Assembly (NCBI GenBank): GCA_023406915.1
Contig: JAEXTR010000366.1
Location: 1-9,017 of the forward strand
DNA: 9,017 bases
Direction of reading: 5' to 3'
From: Bacteroidota bacterium
Lineage (GTDB): Bacteria > Bacteroidota > Ignavibacteria > Ignavibacteriales > Ignavibacteriaceae
Position 1 is the first letter of the stretch. Each line of letters begins with the position of its first letter. The notes below the pieces were generated by a model, which did not search any database, was not told the DNA's origin, and saw only the letters and a program-made list of their open reading frames with translations. The position numbers and the translations under genes were made by a program. Below, one piece after another: positions 1 through 6,900 of the stretch.

Positions 1-1
1 T

Positions 2-1015
2 GCTGCCCTTGGCGACACTCTTTACGCTTACACAAAATCAACCCTTTTAACACTAAAGTCGCTGAACCTCCTCCCCTCTATGGTGCAGATTGGCAACGAG
101 ATCTCAGGCGGAATGCTCTGGAACACCGGACGCGTCGGCGGCAGCTACGACACCCCCACGCAATGGACGCAATTCACTGATCTCCTCAAAAAAGGATTGC
201 AGGCAGTTGCTGAAGTCAACAGTTTGGGACACAATATAAAGACCATCATCCACACCGATGCCGGTGGCGACAGTTCAGGCTGTAAATGGTTTTTTGATAA
301 CATCATATCCCGGAATGTGCCCTTTGATATAATAGGCTTATCCTATTACCCATGGTGGCATGGCGATTTTTCAAAGCTGAACGGCAACCTTTCCATGCTT
401 GCAACACGCTACCAGAAAGAAATCATCATCGTGGAGACCGCTTACCCCTGGACACTGGCATGGAACGACACCACCCACAATATGGTCGGGATGCAATCCC
501 AGCTCCTGCCCGGTTATCCCGCAACCGTCACAGGTCAGCACAACTTTCTTAACTCACTGAAACAAAGCATCCTCAATACCCCAAACTCAATGGGGCTTGG
601 TTTCATCTATTGGGAGCCTGACCACATCTCAACAGCCACATTCGGTTCCCCCTGGGAGAACCTTGCCCTGTTTGACTTCTCCGGTGAAGTGCTCACTTCA
701 ATCATGGCATTTGAAATCGCATTAGATATAAAGGATAATGCTCCCGTTCCACAATCATTCAGACTCTATCAGAATCATCCCAATCCGTTCAATCCCTCAA
801 CAAAGATTTCATTCACCCTCCCAGCAACCGGCTACCTCACCCTGAAAGTCTTCGATATACTTGGTAACCACATCCAAACCCTCTACGATGGCATAAAGGA
901 ATCCGGCACCCACACCATTGATTTCCACGCGCCCACCCTTCCTGGTGGCGTCTACTTCTGCCGCATGGAAGCAGCAGGATTCACCCAAACCATCAAGATC
1001 AGCCTGCTGAAGTAA
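2..1015 (+). CDS. Secreted GH53 arabinogalactan endo-beta-1,4-galactanase with T9SS sorting domain (5' end outside window)
   Basis: The frame is open from base 2, so the ATG at 80 is internal: the upstream codons read as GH53 sequence (YAYTKSTLLTLKSLNLLPSM). GH53 enzymes cleave internal beta-1,4 galactosidic bonds in pectic galactan and type I arabinogalactan. Visible family signatures are VQIGNE, with the acid/base Glu codon at 98-100; IIIVETAYPW, with the nucleophile Glu codon at 434-436; GFIYWEP near 596-620; and the closing WENLALFDF stretch. Both catalytic glutamates are present, so the visible part looks intact. From about 755 to 1012 the protein carries a T9SS type A C-terminal sorting domain (NHPNPFNPSTKI, then LPGGVYF, ending ISLLK), which directs export across the outer membrane and usually surface attachment or release. 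The N-terminal signal peptide and the first part of the barrel lie left of the window. The GH53 and T9SS assignments are firm by motif; the exact substrate preference is inferred from the family. Confidence 0.93.
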   Translation, partial: AALGDTLYAYTKSTLLTLKSLNLLPSMVQIGNEISGGMLWNTGRVGGSYDTPTQWTQFTDLLKKGLQAVAEVNSLGHNIKTIIHTDAGGDSSGCKWFFDNIISRNVPFDIIGLSYYPWWHGDFSKLNGNLSMLATRYQKEIIIVETAYPWTLAWNDTTHNMVGMQSQLLPGYPATVTGQHNFLNSLKQSILNTPNSMGLGFIYWEPDHISTATFGSPWENLALFDFSGEVLTSIMAFEIALDIKDNAPVPQSFRLYQNHPNPFNPSTKISFTLPATGYLTLKVFDILGNHIQTLYDGIKESGTHTIDFHAPTLPGGVYFCRMEAAGFTQTIKISLLK

Positions 1016-1165
1016 GAATCCGCCTCCCAGCTCCCCCCTCCACCGGGACGGAAACAAAATGCTAAAGTGGCTCATTCTCTACAGCGGTGAATTTTGACCG
1101 GAGGTTCTTTTCGCTCCTGTTCATGCCCCACCATCTATCTATGCACAATTACCAGAGTTAGGTCA

Positions 1166-1188
1166 CCTTTCCCTTAGTAAGGAAAAGG
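1166..1188. repeat. Imperfect inverted repeat (hairpin)
   Basis: CCTTT-C-CCTT, loop AGT, AAGG-A-AAAGG: five paired bases, one mismatch, four paired bases and a three-base loop. No T-run follows on either strand, so it is not a classical intrinsic terminator. It could be a 3'-end-protecting or terminator-like structure of the galactanase transcript 150 bases upstream, or chance. Confidence 0.45.
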
Positions 1189-1257
1189 CTGGGATAGAGT
1201 TTGATTTACCGCAGCTGTTTTTCCCCACATTGTCAATCATTTCCCTTCCACCAAATT

Positions 1258-1303
1258 ATTATCAATTATCAATTGTCCTCCGCCTGTGGCGGAGTCCATT
1301 GTC
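1258..1303. repeat. Modular intergenic repeat, copy 1 (heptads + CTCCGCC/GGCGGAG palindrome)
   Basis: Heptad-like units (ATTATC, AATTATC, AATTGTC; 1258-1277) run into a perfect 7-bp stem CTCCGCC (1278-1284), loop TGT, GGCGGAG (1288-1294), followed by TCCATTGTC. The 34-base core 1270-1303 aligns without gaps to 3884-3917, with 25 of 34 bases identical by hand comparison. It sits in the gap upstream of the unknown T9SS cargo gene. No reading frame or tRNA-like shape explains it. Confidence 0.75.
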
Positions 1304-1305
1304 TT

Positions 1306-1337
1306 CTTGCGCTTTTCTGAAATCTTTTCTATTTTAG
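1306..1337 (+). promoter_or_regulatory. Possible Bacteroidetes-type promoter for the 1359 gene
   Basis: A TTG at 1307-1309 is followed after 20 bases by TATTTTAG at 1330-1337. This approximates the Bacteroidetes primary-sigma pattern TTG-N(19-21)-TAnnTTTG (five of six specified -7 positions). A start about seven bases downstream would give a leader of roughly 15 bases that still contains the ribosome binding site. The sequence is AT-rich, so a chance match is possible. Confidence 0.3.
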
Positions 1338-1348
1338 ACCATCATTCC

Positions 1349-1355
1349 AGGAGGT
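1349..1355 (+). promoter_or_regulatory. Strong Shine-Dalgarno for the 1359 gene
   Basis: AGGAGGT lies just before the ATG at 1359, with only three bases between the motif and the start codon. It is a full anti-SD match, notable because strong SD motifs are infrequent in many Bacteroidetes. It fixes the start, together with the signal peptide that begins there. Confidence 0.7.
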
Positions 1356-1358
1356 CTT

Positions 1359-2681
1359 ATGCTATCACTCACTACGCTATTCCGGATTTGTTTCTTTTTA
1401 CTGGGTTTCTTTCTTTTTCTTACTGCTACGGAAGCTGTCGCACAAGTTACCTACAACGGTAAACCAGTGGTGTTTCGCTCAATGACTGAAGGCGCATTGG
1501 ATTCCGCCTATGTCCCTTACACCTTCGGTAACAAGTATCTGTACACTAGCACTGATGCAGGCTCCCACGCCCCCAGCGCTCAGTTTTTTACGCGCAACTG
1601 CAATAAACAGTATACCTTTCAGGACACGACCTATCTAAAATGCGGGAACCTTGATTTCCTCCACTACGACACGACTACACACATCCTCACGAGAATTGAT
1701 ACCAGCACAAATGTTGTTACACCGATAATGGACTTTTCGCTTCCCCATGGGAGCACTTTCGTCAGGGGCTCGATTACCTACAATATCTCCCACGGTTCCT
1801 CAGTCAATTTTGGAGTCACACGGAAAAACTTCATTGTGAATTATGTCGAAGGTGCTGGCGGCTATCAGTTCCATTCCGAAGACAGATATGCCAGAGGTCT
1901 GGGAGAGCAATATAGTGAAGGGTTCTATCAAATCGGCAATGTCTGGGGAAATACCTACACTTATCTGCAGCAGGCACTGATCGACCGGAGTACCCACTTT
2001 GACTTCCTCAATGAAGGGAGTGCACAGACTCTCACCGTTACATTCACCCCAATGGTGTTTGTGAAGTCGGTTAGACCATACATCACCGTAGATCATGATC
2101 TTAGCGAATACATATACTGCAATGGTGCGCCGGGATGGAAACACTTTATCGCAAATGCATGGATTGAAAGCTTTTACGCCAATGCAGTCGACACAATCGC
2201 CAATCCGGATATTCCTATTACCTTTCCCTGTGATAATCGGACGGTAGCCCCCCTCATTATGCTGGATTCCGCCAAAGTACGAAATCGGGACTTTTTCTTT
2301 CGCGTTGTTACCGAGGATATGAGTCTTATCCCCTTCACCGTGACCGCCCCGGACTCAGGTTGGTACCGGGTCCGGTTCATCTCTGTGGTGGATATCCAGT
2401 GCGAAACCGAAAAACCCGATCAGTTCTATCTGGAACAGAATTACCCCAACCCGTTCAACAGCAGCACAAAGATCACTTACCTCATCCCCGAACGCGGTGA
2501 TGTCACCCTAAGCATCTATAACAGCATCGGTGAACTGATACAAATCCTCGCAGAGGGTACCCACGATGCAGGACGCCACTCCGTCACTTTTGATGCAGCT
2601 CACCTCCCTGCAGGTGTCTACTTCTACGAAATGAAATCAGGATTCAAACGGGATATCAGAAAGGCAATATTCTTAAAGTAA
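1359..2681 (+). CDS. Secreted T9SS cargo protein of unknown function
   Basis: The product has 440 residues. Residues 1-28 form a classical Sec signal peptide: a short basic start, a hydrophobic run rich in F and L (about 10-22), then AVA before Q29 as a likely signal peptidase I site. Residues 355-440 are a T9SS type A sorting domain (QNYPNPFNSSTKI, then LPAGVYFYEM, ending in a basic segment KRDIRKAIFLK). The roughly 325-residue middle (29-354) is not a family I recognise. It is rich in aromatic and beta-prone residues, has few cysteines, and shows no obvious catalytic signature, repeat or carbohydrate-binding motif. Its last part (VTAPDSGWYRVRF) resembles the beta-sandwich edge that often precedes such tails. 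The product is expected outside the cell or on its surface. The start is supported by AGGAGGT. Base composition resembles the flanking genes and differs from the nuclease gene 77 bases downstream. Confidence 0.92.
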   Translation: MLSLTTLFRICFFLLGFFLFLTATEAVAQVTYNGKPVVFRSMTEGALDSAYVPYTFGNKYLYTSTDAGSHAPSAQFFTRNCNKQYTFQDTTYLKCGNLDFLHYDTTTHILTRIDTSTNVVTPIMDFSLPHGSTFVRGSITYNISHGSSVNFGVTRKNFIVNYVEGAGGYQFHSEDRYARGLGEQYSEGFYQIGNVWGNTYTYLQQALIDRSTHFDFLNEGSAQTLTVTFTPMVFVKSVRPYITVDHDLSEYIYCNGAPGWKHFIANAWIESFYANAVDTIANPDIPITFPCDNRTVAPLIMLDSAKVRNRDFFFRVVTEDMSLIPFTVTAPDSGWYRVRFISVVDIQCETEKPDQFYLEQNYPNPFNSSTKITYLIPERGDVTLSIYNSIGELIQILAEGTHDAGRHSVTFDAAHLPAGVYFYEMKSGFKRDIRKAIFLK

Positions 2682-2758
2682 TTGAATTTCATCTAAGAAT
2701 ATACCGCTACAAGCAAATCAGATAGTCGGGACTTTAATTCCAAATAAGTAGGAAAATT

Positions 2759-3820
2759 ATGACTAAACCACCGGGTTTATATCAAATAGGAAATGACTGG
2801 CAAAAGAAAGTTTACAATCATATGAGTGCTTATCTTCAGTCAAAGGGCATAAAGGATTTTGGAAAATCACAAAATGGTAATTCTTATATGCATTTGCTAC
2901 CAAAGGATAAGGCAGATGCGGGAATGAACTTCATTACTCATGAAATCTACAGAGATACAATAAACCGTTTTCTGCAACACAAAGCTGGGGACATAGAACG
3001 TATTAAATCGAATACCTGCTCCTCTCAGGCATACTGTTTCAATTTATTTGCCTACTTATTCAGTCATATTGGTTTGGCTAATTCAGTTTTCTCTTTCCTA
3101 ATAGGTAAGCAAATTGACATACAGCATATTGAGCTGGAGTTTACCCCAAGTAAAATGGTGTGGAATGGTTTTCCGTTGATTGAGGATGAAAGTATTGGTG
3201 ATCAAAGTGAAAAATCTGGAACAGATGCAGATGTTGCATTATTTTATGAATACGATAAAGATAAAAAAGGGGTATTGCTAATCGAATTCAAATTCATCGA
3301 AGGTGAATTCTCTACTTGTAGTTCATATCGGAGTGGCAAAGTTGGGCTACGTGGTGTATGCTATACACATTCATTTTTTAGAGAACTTATAGAAAATGGT
3401 AAAAAAACTGAAAAGGGATTCCTTTGCGGATACAAGAAATACAATAATTGGAGTTTAACCTCAACCTCACAAAGCCTGGATATCCTTAAAGTTAAAAATT
3501 CTTTGTCCTGTCCGTTTATCGGAGGCTGCAACCAATTATGGAGAAATATGCTTTTGGCAGAGCAAGTTGCAAAATCCAGGGAATGTAATGAATGGGGCTT
3601 CTGGGTACTCAGCCCAAAATACAATGAAAGATTCCTTTGGCGGGATGGGAATACTGAGATTGAATCTTTGTTCAGGAGCATTTTAACTCCACTCGGAAAT
3701 GCAGTTTTTCGTAAGATTCATCTTGAAGATGTCTTCCAACAACTTAATGTGTTTGCTGAATCTGATAACTTAGATTGGTTAAAGCGAATGGAAGAGAAGT
3801 ATTTGATAACTTTGGAGTAA
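2759..3820 (+). CDS. PD-(D/E)XK nuclease, PGN_0703-like putative restriction endonuclease
   Basis: The product has 353 residues, no signal peptide and no membrane segment, so it is probably cytoplasmic. A PD-(D/E)XK metal-dependent nuclease core is visible: SGTDADVALFYEYD with D156/D158 as metal ligands, a beta-strand GVLLIEFKFIE with E176 and K178 as the ExK half (codons at 3284 and 3290), and E181 just after. SSQAYCFNLFAYL (88-100) and GGCNQLWRNMLLAEQ (255-269) resemble conserved segments I recall around this core in PGN_0703-type proteins; this is recognition from memory, not a search. Eight cysteines (87, 93, 187, 201, 223, 251, 257, 276) are unusual for an intracellular protein of this length. 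The gene is AT-rich: three sampled 60-base lines gave about 35, 27 and 42% G+C, against 47-55% in sampled neighbours. This suggests acquisition by transfer. No methyltransferase or helicase gene is visible nearby. The ribosome binding site is weak (TAGGA, eight bases before ATG). The fold is likely; the restriction role is inferred. Confidence 0.75.
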   Translation: MTKPPGLYQIGNDWQKKVYNHMSAYLQSKGIKDFGKSQNGNSYMHLLPKDKADAGMNFITHEIYRDTINRFLQHKAGDIERIKSNTCSSQAYCFNLFAYLFSHIGLANSVFSFLIGKQIDIQHIELEFTPSKMVWNGFPLIEDESIGDQSEKSGTDADVALFYEYDKDKKGVLLIEFKFIEGEFSTCSSYRSGKVGLRGVCYTHSFFRELIENGKKTEKGFLCGYKKYNNWSLTSTSQSLDILKVKNSLSCPFIGGCNQLWRNMLLAEQVAKSRECNEWGFWVLSPKYNERFLWRDGNTEIESLFRSILTPLGNAVFRKIHLEDVFQQLNVFAESDNLDWLKRMEEKYLITLE

Positions 3821-3883
3821 TCTCATGCCGCTGTCAGTTCAGCAATTGCCTGTTATGCCATCACGAGTTATCTATGCGCCAAT

Positions 3884-3931
3884 CCATTATCCTCCGACGA
3901 AGGCGGAATCAATTATCAATTATCAATTATC
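3884..3931. repeat. Modular intergenic repeat, copy 2 (palindrome + three AATTATC heptads)
   Basis: CCATTATC is followed by the imperfect palindrome TCCGACGAAGGCGGA (3893-3907) and then three exact tandem heptads AATTATC at 3911-3917, 3918-3924 and 3925-3931, ending in CCTCCTCC. The 34-base part 3884-3917 matches 1270-1303 without gaps. It lies in the 133-base gap between the convergent nuclease and kinase genes, 22 bases beyond the kinase stop. No T-run follows the palindrome, so it is not an obvious terminator, although a structural role at the 3' ends of both transcripts is possible. Confidence 0.78.
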
Positions 3932-3953
3932 CTCCTCCTTCTGCAAACCAATC

Positions 3954-6900
3954 TTACTGCTTGTTCCCGTTTGCAGGCAGCAATTGCTCTATCATAGTCA
4001 TCAGATCATTGAAAGTATATGGCTTTGAAAGATACTGGCTGCAGCCGGCATTCAGTATCTCTCTCCTCTCTTCATCGCCGGCATAGGCAGTAAGCGCAAT
4101 AATAGGCACATCCCTGTACCGCTCCATCTTGCGGATTGCCCGTGTGGTATCCATACCATCTGGTCCCTTACCCAGATTGATATCCATCAGAATCAATGCG
4201 TACTGTTTCTGCTCAACACAGGCAATAGCTTCATCCAGGCTCCTTGCAGTATCCAGTCTGCATGCACCCGCCAGTAATGCTGAAACCAGCGATACGGCAA
4301 CCGGATCATCCTCCACATACAGAATTTCCGGTAACGATTGCCTTGATTTTGTAACGAATCTGAGTGGTGGTTGTGGTTGCGGTTCCGGTACAATAGTTTC
4401 AGACACGGACAGATTGAGCGTCGGATCATAAGGCAGTGTAACAATAAATGCTGCACCTTCACCTAGCCGGCTCTCAACTTCAATAGTACCGTTGAGCTTT
4501 CGAACAAAATTCCGGGTAATGGAGAGTCCCAATCCGGTACCTTCAAAACTACGTGATTTCCCCTCACTCACCTGTCTGAACTCCTCAAAGATGATACTAT
4601 GATGTGCAGGATCAATGCCTATGCCGGTATCCTTTACCGTCAGTACCGCGAACATCTTTTCACCCTGCTTCTTTTTTTCGACACTGACTGTGATGCCCCC
4701 TGATGCTGTGTATTTGATCGCATTGTTTATAAGATTATTCACAATACTGCGAAGCATTCCGGCATCGCTTTCAATATAAAGGGGATCATGACCATTGACC
4801 TGACTAAGCATTAGGGATTTTTTTGCAGCTGCCTCTTTGAATACCTGAATTGTTTCACTGACCAGGCTTGTAAGATCCACTGTTGCACGGGATACAGATA
4901 TCTTACCCGCCTCAAGACCGGACATATCCAAGATCATATTCAGGGTATCCATTAACCGCTGCCCGCTCTTGTTCATGGTGAGTCCATATCTTCTGACAAC
5001 TTCATCTTTATGATGAGATAACAGTTCAGAATATCCCAGAATACCGATCATAGGGGTACGGAGTTCATGACTCATATTCGCAAAGAAATTGCTCTTCAGG
5101 CGGTTCATCTCCTCCGCCTTCTCCTTTGCCGCAATCAGCTCTGCTTCTTTCGTCTTCAGGTCAGTGATGTCAACCATCGCCACTATAATCCGGGAGAACC
5201 CTGAATTTGATTTATTGACTGCGAAAGACCGCAGGAAGAATTGCCGTATTTTACCAGATGCAGTTCTGTGTTCGGTGATGCATTCGTAATGATCAATCAG
5301 CTGGGAAAGATTAATCAATGCACCTACCATCACATTCATTGAAACGGGTGTCAGCGTCTTCTCAAAATTATGAATCAATGATTCTTTGCTTTCGAATTCC
5401 AGGGACTCCAACACCTGATTGTTGACTTCAAGAATCTTTATCTTTGAAGCGCAGGTGGCAAGTAACTCTGGGTTTTCTTTCAGAAGGGTTGGTATATCCC
5501 CTTTGCCGTTCGCCTTCATCGCCTCAAAACAGGTGAGTACATCACTGAAGTCTTCTTCCCACAGAAGTACCGGGGTCTCATAAAAAACAGAGCGGTAATA
5601 CTCTTCCCGCTCAGCAAGTGCTTCCTTCGACGCACGCAGTTGCAATTCAGTTATTTTTCGGGTAGTGATATCCTGATTAACCCCGTATGTCCCAACCACT
5701 CTTCCGTATTGATCCCTTACAACAAAATAAGTGACCGAAATGTATCCTGTACCCCCATCGTAATACCGGAATTTGTGTTCCAGGGTCACAGGATAAGAAT
5801 GGAAATAATCTTCAAGCGCTTTCGTATGCTCATCAATCACCAGTTGCCTGTCCTCAGGAAACAGGAATGTTTCAGTATACTGTCGGGGAGTCATCGTGTA
5901 TCCACCCATCTGCTCCGCATTGGTGTGGAACAGCGCAAAGAAACTATCAGTAAAGGTGAACAACCCTGAAGCTGCATTGTATTCCCAACCGCCAAGCTTC
6001 GCAATTTTCTGAGACAACTCAAGTTTCCTCTGATTCTCCTCGGCAGTTTCTCTCGCGTGAATCAGCTCATTGAATACTGTCTCACGAAAGTGAAAGTTTA
6101 CCAGCAGCTCTGCAAAAAGCCTGAGAAGATCCAGCAGATCATCCGAATACACAAACTGCTGTTTCACATAGTCAAAGCCAACCATGCCGATGCACAACCC
6201 TTCCTTCATCATAGGTACCATCAGCAGACCTTTGATGCTTTGACCCAATACCCCATCCCTTGTTGGCCCCTCAGGAAGCATAGATGAATCGGGGACATAG
6301 ACTATTTCCCCTTTCTCATGTTTCTCAACAAAATCGGGGTACAATTCGAAAGGCACGTTCTGTAGGTTATCCTTTTCAGCAGAAATTCCCTGCTCGCACC
6401 ATTCATGAGAATTCTTTGCTGTCCGTTTCTCCCAGTTGTACTCAAAAATATACGCACGGTCAGCCTTAACATAAGTACCAATCACCTGGAGTGCACCATC
6501 AATGGTCAAATCAACCATCTCTATGGGTACATTAATAAAACTGGAAGAGATTTGTACAAGAAGGTCCTTAAATCTCGTCAGGTTCTGAAGTTTTTCCTGA
6601 AGGGTTATCTGATCGGTAATATCAGTTTTCATCACCAGCAGGTTTGTGATTTCATTATTATGCCCATACAGCGGGGAAACCGTTAGTGATGTCCAATAAC
6701 CGGAACCTCTCTTCGTTTGGCTATACAGTATGCTGTTCCACTCCTTACCTGCATGCACAGTGTCCCATAACTCTTTACACTCAGAATCAGAAAAAGCGCC
6801 AGGTTGCAGAATAGGAAGCATTTCGCCTATTCTCTCCTCAAGAGTGTAGCCCGTTAAGATGGTATATTTTTTATTGACGTATTGTGTAATACCACGCTTA

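Larger units (their letters stand above)
1016..1358. other. Intergenic gap between the two T9SS cargo genes
   Basis: This stretch of 343 bases holds no convincing gene; the only short ATG ORFs (near 1060 and 1123) have about 12 codons and no well-placed ribosome binding site. It contains a C-rich patch just after the galactanase stop (about 1021-1053), an imperfect hairpin at 1166-1188, one copy of the heptad/palindrome repeat at 1258-1303, and a possible promoter just upstream of the next gene. No U-tract terminator was seen for the galactanase gene. Confidence 0.7.

Noticed and set aside
809..1075. Minus-strand ORF of 88 codons
   Set aside because: Antisense to the well-supported T9SS tail of the galactanase; no family features and no ribosome binding site.
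1123..1164. Short ORF after GGAGGT near 1100
   Set aside because: The SD-like motif is too far from the ATG and only about 12 codons follow.
1800..2144. Minus-strand ORF of 114 codons
   Set aside because: Lies wholly inside the secreted cargo gene on the opposite strand; its product resembles nothing.
2682..2758. Sigma70-like promoter TTGAAT...TATACC before the nuclease gene
   Set aside because: The spacer is only 12 bases, too short for a standard promoter.
3361..3681. Minus-strand ORF of 106 codons
   Set aside because: Antisense to the nuclease gene, whose active-site motifs confirm the plus strand as coding.
2759..3820. Complete restriction-modification system
   Set aside because: No methyltransferase motif is visible in the neighbouring genes; only the nuclease part is supported.
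3908..3931. Tandem AATTATC heptads as a CRISPR array or phase-variation tract
   Set aside because: Units are 7 bases with no spacers, so not CRISPR. The tract lies between two gene 3' ends, so changing unit number would not shift a reading frame or promoter spacing.
3775..4086. Plus-strand ORFs overlapping the nuclease end and kinase end
   Set aside because: They run through the repeat copy and the antisense of the receiver domain; Cys/Ser-rich random-looking products.
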